Shown: piece after piece, positions 29,827 to 37,746 of the stretch | Layout of the letters: every line of letters begins with the position of its first letter | Position numbering within the stretch: position 1 is the stretch's first letter | Assembly: GCF_012328925.1 (NCBI RefSeq) | Contig: NZ_JAAXLS010000009.1 | Coordinates: 177,190 to 241,189 of the forward strand | Length of the DNA: 64,000 bases | Direction of reading: 5' to 3' | Source: Amycolatopsis acididurans | GTDB lineage: Bacteria > Actinomycetota > Actinomycetes > Mycobacteriales > Pseudonocardiaceae | Made by a program: the position numbers and the translations under genes | Notes under the pieces: model-generated | What the model saw: only the letters and a program-made list of their open reading frames with translations | Database searches by the model: none | Told to the model about the DNA's origin: nothing

Positions 29827-30264
29827 TCACGCGGCCTCGGCGCAGGGCTCCCATTCGTAGGTCTCGCACGAGATCTGCGCCCACACCGTCTTGCCCATCC
29901 CGGCACGCGGCCGGGACCCCCACGCGGCGCTGAGCTGATCCACCATCATCAGGCCGCGCCCGCGAAGGGCCTCCGGCTTCGCCTGCCGCAGGATCGGCGC
30001 ATCGGCGGAACGGTCGTCGAGTTCGACGTACACACTGCACGGGTCGGCTTCGACCCGTAACCGCAAGGTCCCCGCTCCACCCGCGTGATCGTGGGCGTTG
30101 GTCAGAAGTTCGGTGACCACGAGCTGCACCGCGAGGCAGTGATCCGCACCGAGGTCGCCGACCGCCTTACGCACCCACTCGCGCGCCTGACCCAGGCTGC
30201 CGCCGGGCTCGAGGACAAGCCATCGCGAGGGCGCGCCCCGCGTGCTGATGGAACCTTGTGTCAT
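29827..30264 (-). CDS. RsbW-like ATP-binding anti-sigma/regulatory kinase
   Basis: The 145-residue protein is a stand-alone GHKL ATPase of the RsbW/BldM-partner type. It shows the N-box VVTELLTNAHDHAG, the G1-like VELDDRSADAPILR and G2 RGLMMVDQLSAAWG. Such proteins bind a sigma factor or phosphorylate a STAS antagonist. The next gene upstream on the same strand encodes a STAS protein, 62 bases away, which makes these a likely cognate pair. Ends almost abutting the Ser/Thr kinase gene. Confidence 0.82.
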   Translation of the reverse strand: MTQGSISTRGAPSRWLVLEPGGSLGQAREWVRKAVGDLGADHCLAVQLVVTELLTNAHDHAGGAGTLRLRVEADPCSVYVELDDRSADAPILRQAKPEALRGRGLMMVDQLSAAWGSRPRAGMGKTVWAQISCETYEWEPCAEAA

Positions 30265-30326
30265 TGGGTCCTCCGTTCACCCTGTTGCTTCAAGGTGCGT
30301 CTCTGGCTACCACGAGTAGCGACTAC

Positions 30327-30773
30327 TCAAACAGGGCGACGGGATACGCCCGATTCACCGAGCCTGGCCAGCGCCGATTCGTGGCAGGCGTGTGTGGAGA
30401 ACAGCTCCCACATCTGGCAGGCCTGCAGGCAGCGCCGCACCGGCTTGCTGCCGACCACCAGCTCCACCGGCACGCCCTCCGCGTTCGCGCCGTTCTGCAG
30501 TTCCAGCAGCATCCGCGCGCCACCGACCGAGCAGAAGGACACCCGCGACACGTCCACGATCAGTGCCGACACGTCCTCCGCCGGCTGCCGCCCCACGCTG
30601 CGCCGCCACTCGTCGCGCGTGTCGAGGTCGAGTTCGCCCACCACGTACACCTGCGTGATGCCGCGGTGATGGTGTGTCAAGGTGGCCGAGAGGCCGGCTC
30701 GATCCGTCACGACCTCCGGGTGCCCGGACGCCGCGATTCCGAAACCGGGCGGCCAAACCGTGTCGGTCGTCAC
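30327..30773 (-). CDS. STAS-domain protein, probable antagonist of the RsbW-like kinase
   Basis: The 148-residue protein has a STAS core with QVYVVGELDLDTRDEW and ALIVDVSRVSFCSVGGARMLLEL; Ser82 takes the phospho-acceptor place, in SVGG context rather than the usual SAG. It sits directly upstream of the RsbW-like gene. The C-terminus is longer than the minimal domain and cysteine-containing (CLQACQMWELF, HACHES). Regulates the partner kinase by inference. Confidence 0.78.
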   Translation of the reverse strand: MTTDTVWPPGFGIAASGHPEVVTDRAGLSATLTHHHRGITQVYVVGELDLDTRDEWRRSVGRQPAEDVSALIVDVSRVSFCSVGGARMLLELQNGANAEGVPVELVVGSKPVRRCLQACQMWELFSTHACHESALARLGESGVSRRPV

Positions 30774-30881
30774 GTTTCGCCGGTTGCTCCAGCTGGAGGA
30801 GTTGTACGCGTTTCACACGCGGATGGATTCCGTGGCGCGGAGTTGTCTTTTCCCGACAAGGTTGTCAGAATTCCCGGCCAT

Positions 30882-31154
30882 ATGATCACCGTCCTCGTCA
30901 CCGGCGCACTGCTCACGGGCCTCGTGCTCGCGGGCCGGTACCTGCTGCGGGCGCGCCGCGCGATCGTGGAACTGCACCGCGAACTGACCGGCTCGACGCT
31001 GCTGATGGCCCGGCTCAACGTGGACGTGGCCGAGCAGCTGTTCCTGCGGGGCGACGTCGCGACGGCCGCCCGGTTCGAGGAGCTGGCGACCAGGCTGGAA
31101 TCGCTGGCCGAACAACAGGAACCGGGCCGCGCGAAGGTGAAATCCGGCCACTGA
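30882..31154 (+). CDS. small membrane-anchored helical protein
   Basis: The 90-residue product has one N-terminal membrane helix (about 3-22, VLVTGALLTGLVLAGRYLL) followed by a charged amphipathic region (IVELHRELTGSTLLMARLN, RFEELATRLESLAEQQ) likely to form a coiled coil. No family is recognised. The ATG at 30882 is chosen because the frame upstream is unconserved. It is divergent from the STAS gene over 108 bases, so it could belong to that regulatory unit. Confidence 0.5.
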   Translation: MITVLVTGALLTGLVLAGRYLLRARRAIVELHRELTGSTLLMARLNVDVAEQLFLRGDVATAARFEELATRLESLAEQQEPGRAKVKSGH

Positions 31155-31178
31155 CCGCCGGCTATCCACAGTGGACGA

Positions 31179-32012
31179 TCAGAAGAACCCGTCGTGTGGT
31201 TTGACGATCACCGAGCTGGCCTTCTTGCTGGCGCGGCGGTGACCGTAGTCGGCGCTGATGGCCTCGGCCGTGCGGACCACCAGCGGCGCCACTTCCGTAC
31301 GCACGGCGTCCACTGAGGACCGGCCGATCGAGGTAGAGGAGGCCAGCGCGGCCACCACCTTGCCGGTGTGGTCCCGCACCGGCGCCGCCGCCGATACCAG
31401 CCCCTCCTCCAGTTCCTCGGACACGATGGAAAAGCCGTCTTCCCGCACCGTGCGCAGGATCTTCCGGAACTCGTCCGGATCGGTCACGGTGCCCGGCGTG
31501 TGCGCGGTCAGGCCCGCCGCGATCACCGTGTCCACTTCGGACTGATCGGCCCAGGCTAGCAGCGCGCGGCCCATCGACGTGGCGTGCGCGGGCACGCGGG
31601 TGCCGATCGAGACGTTGATGCTCATGATCCGGCGTACCGGAACGCGCGCGATGTAGACGACCTCGGCGCCGTCCAGCGCGGCCAGCGATGCCGACTCGCC
31701 GGTCTTCTCGGCGAGCCGCAGCAGGTGCGGCTGCGCGATCTCGATCATGCCGTGCGAGGCGGAGTAGTGCTGCCCGATGCTGAGCACGCGCGGGGTCAGC
31801 CGCCATCGGCCGCCGTCGCCGTGCACGTACCCGAGGTGCTGCAGCGTCAGCAGGATCCGGCGGACCGCGGGCCGCGACAGGTTCGTGGCCGTGGCGAGTT
31901 CGGCGAGGGTGGGATTCGGCCGGTCGGCGTCGAAAGCGAGCAGCACCGCGAACCCGCGTTCCAGGCTCTGGATCAGGTCGCGGGGATTCTCAGCCGTCGT
32001 CATGGCCGCCAT
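31179..32012 (-). CDS. IclR-family regulator of the aromatic hydroxylase operon
   Basis: The 277-residue protein is close to the PcaR/PobR branch of the IclR family: winged helix at about 12-75 (IQSLERGFAVLLAFDADRPNPTLAELATATNLSRPAVRRILLTLQHLG region) and effector domain with YIARVPVRRIMSINVSIGTRVPAHATSMGRALLAW. That branch senses aromatic acids. It is divergent from the flavin reductase/HpaB operon, and two related palindromes lie between. ATG at 32012 or ATG at 32003 may be the start. Confidence 0.87.
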   Translation of the reverse strand: MAAMTTAENPRDLIQSLERGFAVLLAFDADRPNPTLAELATATNLSRPAVRRILLTLQHLGYVHGDGGRWRLTPRVLSIGQHYSASHGMIEIAQPHLLRLAEKTGESASLAALDGAEVVYIARVPVRRIMSINVSIGTRVPAHATSMGRALLAWADQSEVDTVIAAGLTAHTPGTVTDPDEFRKILRTVREDGFSIVSEELEEGLVSAAAPVRDHTGKVVAALASSTSIGRSSVDAVRTEVAPLVVRTAEAISADYGHRRASKKASSVIVKPHDGFF

Positions 32013-32070
32013 CTTTCCTCATGCCGGGGGGTTGACTCCGGGTCCCGCGCCATGCACTCTCTTCGTGAAC

Positions 32071-32101
32071 GCACTGCGTGCAATCAGTACGCACAGCGTA
32101 C
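32071..32101 (+). promoter_or_regulatory. paired palindromic operators before the hydroxylase operon
   Basis: GCACTGCGTGC (32071-32081) and GTACGCACAGCGTAC (32087-32101) are two versions of ACGCAC-N-GCGT(G/A)C in tandem, about 18 bases centre to centre. The second is a perfect 6+6 inverted repeat ending against the ribosome site. Their position between the IclR gene and its divergent target suits IclR-family operators. Confidence 0.6.
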
Positions 32102-32115
32102 AGGAGGTGTCGACG

Positions 32116-32655
32116 ATGACGCTCGACCAGCGCGAACTGCGCAACGGTTTCGGCCGGTTCGCCACCGGCGTGACGGTGGTGACCTGCCGCAACGACGACG
32201 GTGACCCACACGGCGCCACGGTCAACGCGTTCACCGCGGTGTCACTGGAGCCGGCTCTGTGCCAGGTGACGCTCACCCGCCGGTCCAAAGCCTGCGGGTA
32301 TCTGCCCGGCAAGCCGTTCGCCGTGAACGTGCTCGCCGCCGGCCAGCTCGACGCGGCATGGCATTTCGCCGGGAAGCCGCAGGAGCCGGCTCCGGGGTGG
32401 GCCGTAGGCCCGACGGCACCCGTGCTCGAGGGCAACGCGGCGACGATCTCGTGCCGCCCGTGGCGCACCTACGACGGCGGCGACCATCTCATCGTGCTCG
32501 GTGAGGTCGTCGCGCTCGACGTCACCGACGCCGAGCCGCTGCTGTTCTACGCGGGCGGCTTCCGCGAACTGGGCCCGCTGACCGCGGGCCGGCACTGGGC
32601 CGCGTCGCTCGACTGCCCCGACCTCGGGTGGTTCCCGGCGGCGTGGGCTGCCTGA
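32116..32655 (+). CDS. hpaC: flavin reductase (HpaC type)
   Basis: The 179-residue protein belongs to the flavin reductase family that reduces free FAD or FMN with NAD(P)H ([14 protein letters not shown] near the N-terminus, [29 protein letters not shown], and [10 protein letters not shown]). The ATG follows CAGGAGGTG. It lies about 45 bases before the HpaB-type oxygenase gene and supplies it with FADH2. The order reductase-oxygenase-FAD synthetase suggests a self-sufficient flavin unit. Confidence 0.85.
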   Translation: MTLDQRELRNGFGRFATGVTVVTCRNDDGDPHGATVNAFTAVSLEPALCQVTLTRRSKACGYLPGKPFAVNVLAAGQLDAAWHFAGKPQEPAPGWAVGPTAPVLEGNAATISCRPWRTYDGGDHLIVLGEVVALDVTDAEPLLFYAGGFRELGPLTAGRHWAASLDCPDLGWFPAAWAA

Positions 32656-32702
32656 TTTCCCGCGACACAACCGAATACCCGTCAATGGAGAAGGGACGAA
32701 CT

Positions 32703-34244
32703 GTGGTTGCCCAGCAAGAAAACCAATCGGCTTCGGGGACGCGCGTGACGCGTCCGATGACCGGCGAGGAGTACATCGAGAGCATTCGCGACGGCCGCGA
32801 AGTCTTCATCTACGGCGACAAGGTCGACGACGTCACCACACACCCGGCGTTCCGCAACTCGGTGCGGATGACCGCGCGGCTCTACGACGCACTGCACGAC
32901 CCGGACCAGCAGAAGGTGCTGACCGCGCCGACCGACACGGGCAACAACAGCTTCACCCACCCCTTCTTCCGCACCCCGCGCAGCAGCGCGGACCTCTTCG
33001 CCGACCGTGACGCCATCGCGGCCTGGGCCCGGATGACCTACGGCTGGATGGGCCGCAGCCCCGACTACAAGGCCGCCTTCCTCGGCACGCTGGGCGCCAA
33101 CTCCGACTTCTACGAACCCTTCGCCGACAACGCGCGCCGCTGGTACACCGAATCGCAGGAAAAGGTCCTGTACTGGAACCACGCGATCATCAACCCGCCG
33201 GTGGACCGCGACCGCAACCCCGACGAGGTGAAGGACATCTTCATCCACGTCGAGGAGGAGCGCGACGACGGCCTCATCGTCTCCGGCGCCAAGGTCGTGG
33301 CCACCGGTTCGGCCATCACCAACTACAACTTCATCGCCCACTACGGCCTGCCGATCAAGAAACGCGAGTTCGCGCTCGTGTGCACGGTGCCGATGGGCGC
33401 GCCCGGCATGAAGCTGATCTGCCGTCACTCCTACGCGCAGAACGCCTCCAGCCCGTTCGACTATCCGCTGTCCTCCCGCTTCGACGAGAACGACACGATC
33501 TTCATCCTGGACAAGGTCAAGATCCCGTGGGAGAACGTGTTCATCTACGGTGACGCCGAAAAGGCGTCCACGTTCTTCCCCGGCTCGGGCTTCCTGCACC
33601 GCTTCACCTTCCACGGCGTCACCCGGCTGGCGGTCAAGCTCGACTTCATCGCCGGACTGCTGATGAAGGGCGTGGAAGCCACCGGCACCAAGGACTTCCG
33701 CGGCATCCAGACCCGCGTCGGCGAAGTCATCGGCTGGCGCAACATGTTCTGGGCGCTGTCCGACGCGATGGCCGCCAAGCCCGACGAGTGGATCGACGGT
33801 GCCGTCCTGCCACACCTGGACTACGGGCTGGCCTACCGCTGGTTCATGACCGTCGGCTACCCCCGGGTGCGCGAGATCATCATGCAGGACCTCGGTTCCG
33901 GCCTGATCTACCTGCCCTCGCACGCCGACGACTTCAAATCGCCCGAGATCCGGCCGTACCTGGACCAGTACGTGCGCGGCTCGAACGGCATCGAGGCCGT
34001 GGACCGGGTCAAGCTGATGAAGCTGATCTGGGACTCCATCGGCAGCGAGTTCGGTGGCCGCCACGAACTCTACGAACGCAACTACTCGGGCAACCACGAA
34101 GGCGTCCGCGCCGAGATGCTCTTCGCCGCCCAGCAGTCCGGCGCCGCGGCGAGCATGACCGGGTTCGCCGAGCAGTGCATGGCCGAATACGACCTGGACG
34201 GCTGGACCGTGCCGGACCTGATCAACCCGGACAAGCTGCGGTGA
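32703..34244 (+). CDS. hpaB: FADH2-dependent aromatic hydroxylase (HpaB/PheA family)
   Basis: The 513-residue protein is the oxygenase part of a two-component 4-hydroxyphenylacetate or phenol hydroxylase. Visible family features are [22 protein letters not shown] at the N-terminus, [11 protein letters not shown], the flavin-contact region [22 protein letters not shown], and VKIPWENVF. Substrate (phenol, 4-hydroxyphenylacetate or another phenol) cannot be fixed by eye. GTG at 32703 follows GAGAAGGGA at a good distance and is preferred; ATG at 32685 would place the ribosome site inside the gene. Followed by a strong hairpin before the next gene. Confidence 0.85.
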   Translation: MVAQQENQSASGTRVTRPMTGEEYIESIRDGREVFIYGDKVDDVTTHPAFRNSVRMTARLYDALHDPDQQKVLTAPTDTGNNSFTHPFFRTPRSSADLFADRDAIAAWARMTYGWMGRSPDYKAAFLGTLGANSDFYEPFADNARRWYTESQEKVLYWNHAIINPPVDRDRNPDEVKDIFIHVEEERDDGLIVSGAKVVATGSAITNYNFIAHYGLPIKKREFALVCTVPMGAPGMKLICRHSYAQNASSPFDYPLSSRFDENDTIFILDKVKIPWENVFIYGDAEKASTFFPGSGFLHRFTFHGVTRLAVKLDFIAGLLMKGVEATGTKDFRGIQTRVGEVIGWRNMFWALSDAMAAKPDEWIDGAVLPHLDYGLAYRWFMTVGYPRVREIIMQDLGSGLIYLPSHADDFKSPEIRPYLDQYVRGSNGIEAVDRVKLMKLIWDSIGSEFGGRHELYERNYSGNHEGVRAEMLFAAQQSGAAASMTGFAEQCMAEYDLDGWTVPDLINPDKLR

Positions 34245-34276
34245 CACCGCACCGCTTCCGGCCCGCGTGAGAAGCC

Positions 34277-34313
34277 GCGGTCCGGCCCGCCGGAACCCCG
34301 CGGGCCGGACCGC
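34277..34313 (+). terminator. strong stem-loop between hydroxylase and FAD synthetase genes
   Basis: A perfect 14-base-pair G/C stem (34277-34290 with 34300-34313) and 9-base loop sits 32 bases after the hydroxylase stop and 24 bases before the FAD synthetase start. Without a U-tract it may act as partial terminator or mRNA 3' stabiliser, lowering expression of the last gene relative to the oxygenase. Confidence 0.6.
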
Positions 34314-34337
34314 ACCCCACACCGAAGAAGGTCACCG

Positions 34338-35126
34338 ATGACCGCGATGATGCTGCGCGAAACGCCGATTTTCCTTGCCCCACAGGAGGTTCCCGCAACG
34401 CTCGGCCCGTGCGTGGTGACGCTCGGCGTGTTCGACGGAGTGCACCGCGGGCACGCGCACCTCATCGAGCGGGCGACCGCGGCCGGGCGCGAGCGGGGCC
34501 TGCCGACGATGCTGGTCACGTTCGACCCGCATCCCGCCAGGGTGCTCGGCCTGCCCCGCGACACCTCCGCGCTGAGCACCGTCGAACGCCGTGCCGCGCT
34601 CGCCGGGGAACTCGGCGTGGACGCGGTGTGCGTGCTGCCGTTCACGACGACCTTCGCGCGGCTGTCGCCGGAGGACTTCGTCGCGGACATCCTCGTCGGC
34701 GCGCTCCGGGCCGCGCACGTGGTGGTGGGCGACAACTTCACCTTCGGTCACCGCGGTGCCGGGAACACCGCGCTGCTGCGGGAACTCGGCGAGCGGCACG
34801 GATTCACGGTGCACGCGCAGGACCTGCTCCCGGCCGAGGCGGATGTGGCGTGCTCGTCGACCTACATCCGGCGCTGCCTGCGGGAAGGTGACCTCACCGG
34901 CGCGACCCGCGCACTCGGCCGCCCGCCCCACCTCGAAGGCGACCTCGGCGCGGCCGGTGCGTTCGCGATCGAACCCGGCACCGCGTTGCCCGCGCCCGGC
35001 ACGTACCTCGTGCGGCTGCCCAACCGCCGCGCCGCCCGCCTCATTCTCGGGCGGCACGGCGCGCACCTGCACGCGACCGGCCTCGCACCGGGCCGCATCG
35101 GGATCGATGTGCTCGCCCGCGCCTGA
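34338..35126 (+). CDS. RibF-like FMN adenylyltransferase lacking the riboflavin kinase domain
   Basis: The 262-residue protein has the nucleotidyltransferase half of RibF: GVFDGVHRGHAHL (about 30-42), FDPHP, VVGDNFTFGHRGAG and SSTYIRRCLREGDL (about 173-186). The C-terminal riboflavin kinase domain, normally about 130 residues with GFPTAN and NxGxxPT motifs, is shrunken and lacks these motifs. It should therefore make FAD from FMN only. Next to an FADH2-using oxygenase and a flavin reductase, a dedicated FAD supply role is a reasonable inference. Start ATG follows AGAAGG. Confidence 0.75.
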   Translation: MTAMMLRETPIFLAPQEVPATLGPCVVTLGVFDGVHRGHAHLIERATAAGRERGLPTMLVTFDPHPARVLGLPRDTSALSTVERRAALAGELGVDAVCVLPFTTTFARLSPEDFVADILVGALRAAHVVVGDNFTFGHRGAGNTALLRELGERHGFTVHAQDLLPAEADVACSSTYIRRCLREGDLTGATRALGRPPHLEGDLGAAGAFAIEPGTALPAPGTYLVRLPNRRAARLILGRHGAHLHATGLAPGRIGIDVLARA

Positions 35127-35153
35127 TCCGTCCGGCGACCGCGCTGTCATGTC

Positions 35154-35774
35154 TCACCGCGATCGCGCGAGGGCGACCGCCGCGGCCGACCGTTCGGTCA
35201 CCTCGGCCCAGCGTTGCTCCCGCAGCAGCGCCCGCTCCACCATCCACGTGCCGCTCACCGCCGGAACCTCCGGCACCGCAAGGTAATCCGCCATCGTCGC
35301 GGGATTCACCCCACCCGAGGGCAGGAAGGAAAAGCCACCGAAGGGTGCCGCGAGCGCGCGGATGCCCGCGGGCCCGCCGAGCAGGTTCGCCGGAAAGAAC
35401 TTGACCTCGGTCAGGCCCAGTGCCGCCACCGTCATCAGATCGGTCGCCGTCGCGACCCCGGGCAGCGCCGGCAGCCCGCGTTCGGCCGAGCGCGCCAGGA
35501 CCTCGCGCGACACCCCGGGGCTCACCACGAATTCCGCGCCCGCGTCGGCGACCTGGTCGACGTGCCCGGATACCAGCACCGAGCCCGCGCCCACGACGAG
35601 CCCGGGCAACGACGACAGCTCCCGGATGCCGGGCAGCCCCGCCGGGGTGCGCAGGGTGACCTCCACGACGTCGATCCCGCCCGCGAGCAGCGCCCGCCCG
35701 AGCGGCCGGGCCTGCGCCGGATCGTCCAGCACCACAACGGGAACCACGGGACAGCGCGCCAGCAGCTCCTTCAT
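35154..35774 (-). CDS. eda: KDPG/KHG aldolase
   Basis: The 206-residue protein is a class I 2-dehydro-3-deoxy-6-phosphogluconate aldolase, with general-acid/base Glu38 (DVVEVTLRTP), Schiff-base Lys125 (EVKFFPANLLGG) and the phosphate-binding end FLPSGGV. It splits KDPG into pyruvate and glyceraldehyde 3-phosphate, the last step of this hexonate operon. ATG at 35774 overlaps the kinase gene stop (ATGA); the in-frame upstream start at 35891 lies inside that gene. Confidence 0.9.
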   Translation of the reverse strand: MKELLARCPVVPVVVLDDPAQARPLGRALLAGGIDVVEVTLRTPAGLPGIRELSSLPGLVVGAGSVLVSGHVDQVADAGAEFVVSPGVSREVLARSAERGLPALPGVATATDLMTVAALGLTEVKFFPANLLGGPAGIRALAAPFGGFSFLPSGGVNPATMADYLAVPEVPAVSGTWMVERALLREQRWAEVTERSAAAVALARSR

Positions 35775-36721
35775 CGGACCACCTCCCCCGCGTCCCCGCG
35801 CGACTCGATGTCCTCCCGTGTCGGCAGGCCTTCCCAGTCCCCGGGCACGGCGCACACCGCCGCCCCGGCCGCGTTGCCGCGCCACAGGCATTCGGGCACC
35901 GGACAGGCCTCGACGAGGCCGCTGAGGTACCCGGCGACGAAGGCGTCACCCGCACCCACCGGATCCACCACGGTGACCTCGAGCGCGGCGGCCCGGTGTT
36001 GCTGATCTCCTTGCAGCGCGAGCGATCCCAGCTCGCCGAGCTTGACCACCACGGTGGCGGGGCCCACCTTGGCCACGCCGCGCGCCAGTTCCACCGGATC
36101 GGTCCCTGGCTCGCCTCCGAGCAGCAGTGCCGCTTCCTCGGGCCCCGCGAACACGACGTCCGCGGCGGCCGCGAGCCGGGCCAGCACCGGTGCCGCCTGC
36201 TCCGGCGGCCACAGGGTCGCGCGGTAGTTGACATCGAACGACACCAGGGTTCCCGACGCCTTCGCCACGTCGATGACGTGGCCGAGCATCGCGAGCGGTC
36301 CCGGACCGAGCGCGGCGGTGATGCCGGTCAGGTGCACCACATCCGCCGCCGCGATCACGGCGTCATCGATGTCCGATATGGACAGAAGTGAGGCGGCACT
36401 GCCCCGCCGGTAGTACCGGACCCTGGCGGGCTTGCCGCCGCGCATTTCCTTGAGCATCAACCCGGTCGGCGCGTCCGGATCCCGCGGGGCGAGCACGCGC
36501 ACGCCCTCGGCGCGGATCTCGCGCGTGACGAACGAGCCGAGCGCGTCGTCGCCGACCCGGCTGATCCACGTGCACGGCACGCCAAGCCGGACCAGCCCGA
36601 TGGCCACATTGGACTCCGCGCCCCCGATGCCCACCGGCAGCGACGAACCGCCCGTCACGCGCCCCCATGGCGGTGTGCTGAGCAGCGCCATCGTCTCCCC
36701 CAGCGTCACGACCGGCGTCAT
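35771..36721 (-). CDS. kdgK: 2-keto-3-deoxygluconate kinase (PfkB family)
   Basis: The 316-residue PfkB-family sugar kinase has GGAESNVAIGLVRLG near the N-terminus and the ATP/anion-hole motif DPVGAGDAFVAGYLSGL near residue 260, with the catalytic Asp. YYRRGSAAS is typical of KDG kinases. It phosphorylates KDG to KDPG for the downstream aldolase. Coupled by ATGA overlaps to genes on both sides, so its dose is tied to the whole pathway. Confidence 0.87.
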   Translation of the reverse strand: MTPVVTLGETMALLSTPPWGRVTGGSSLPVGIGGAESNVAIGLVRLGVPCTWISRVGDDALGSFVTREIRAEGVRVLAPRDPDAPTGLMLKEMRGGKPARVRYYRRGSAASLLSISDIDDAVIAAADVVHLTGITAALGPGPLAMLGHVIDVAKASGTLVSFDVNYRATLWPPEQAAPVLARLAAAADVVFAGPEEAALLLGGEPGTDPVELARGVAKVGPATVVVKLGELGSLALQGDQQHRAAALEVTVVDPVGAGDAFVAGYLSGLVEACPVPECLWRGNAAGAAVCAVPGDWEGLPTREDIESRGDAGEVVR

Positions 36722-37746
36722 GCCGCCTCGCTCAGCCTCAGCAGCACCTTGCTGCTCCCGCTGGTCCGGTCGGCCGCGACCGCGAGCGCGGCGGCGGCGT
36801 CGGCGAGGTCGAAGGTGTGGGTGATCAGCGGGTCGACGTCCAGCCCGTCGCGCATCGCGGCGAGCGCGTCGGTGATCTCGTCGACGAACCGGTACGAGCC
36901 GATCCACGTGATCTCCCGGGTCACCAGCTCCCCGAGCGCGGCCGGGGCCGGTTCGCCGGGCAGGTTGCCGACCTGCACGAGCGTTCCGCCTCGCGCGGTC
37001 GCCCGCAGCACCGAGCCCAGTGCGCCCGGTGCGCCCGAGGCCTCGAAAACCAGCTCGACGTCCTCGGGCAGCGTCTCCCCCGCCCCGAGCCGCCGCACCT
37101 CGTCGGCGCCGAGCCGCCGTGCGATCTCCAGTGCGGGCTCGGCCAGATCGGCCGCGATGACGGTGGCCGCGCCCCGGTACTTCGCCGCGGCCACGACGAG
37201 CGAGCCGATCGGCCCGGCCCCGTTCACCAGCACCGTCCGGCCGGTGAGATCTCCCGCGCGGCCGACCGCGTGCAGCGCGACGCCGAGCGGTTCGGCGAGC
37301 GCGCCGTGCCGCGTGCCCACCCCGTCCGGCAAGGGCCGCAGCTGGCCGGCGGGCACCGCCCGGAACTCGCTGAAACCGCCGTCGGTGTGCGGATGCAGCG
37401 CCGCCGACCCGAAGTACCGCACGTGCGGATGCAGGTTGGTGCGCCCGCCGAGCCCGTCCGGCGCCGCTCCGACCGGCCGCGCCGGGTGCACGGTCACCGG
37501 CAGGCCCGGCTCCACCCCGGTGACGCCGGGGCCGACGCGGACGACGTGCCCGGCGACCTCGTGGCCGAGCACCAGCGGGTCCTTGAGCACCGCGGTGCCG
37601 GAGCCACCGTGCCGCCAGTAGGACACGTCCGATCCGCAGATCCCGCCCCAGTCCATGGCGATGACGACCTCGCCCTCGCCGGGAACCGGATCGGGCAGTT
37701 CGTCGATCCGGACGTCCCCCGGGCCGTGCACGACGGCGGCTCTCAT
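36718..37746 (-). CDS. zinc-dependent L-idonate/L-gulonate 5-dehydrogenase-like enzyme
   Basis: The 342-residue medium-chain dehydrogenase has catalytic-zinc ligands Cys37 (GGICGSD), His62/Glu63 (LGHEVAG) and a later Glu (LAEPLG), plus the NAD-binding GAGPIGSL. SDVSYWRHGGSG is typical of L-idonate 5-dehydrogenase. The structural-zinc loop around 88-108 has lost its four cysteines (ARPVGAAPDGLGGRTNLH). In context with fructuronate reductase and D-mannonate dehydratase, L-gulonate to D-fructuronate is the best guess. ATGA overlaps join it to both neighbours. Confidence 0.82.
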   Translation of the reverse strand: MRAAVVHGPGDVRIDELPDPVPGEGEVVIAMDWGGICGSDVSYWRHGGSGTAVLKDPLVLGHEVAGHVVRVGPGVTGVEPGLPVTVHPARPVGAAPDGLGGRTNLHPHVRYFGSAALHPHTDGGFSEFRAVPAGQLRPLPDGVGTRHGALAEPLGVALHAVGRAGDLTGRTVLVNGAGPIGSLVVAAAKYRGAATVIAADLAEPALEIARRLGADEVRRLGAGETLPEDVELVFEASGAPGALGSVLRATARGGTLVQVGNLPGEPAPAALGELVTREITWIGSYRFVDEITDALAAMRDGLDVDPLITHTFDLADAAAALAVAADRTSGSSKVLLRLSEAA

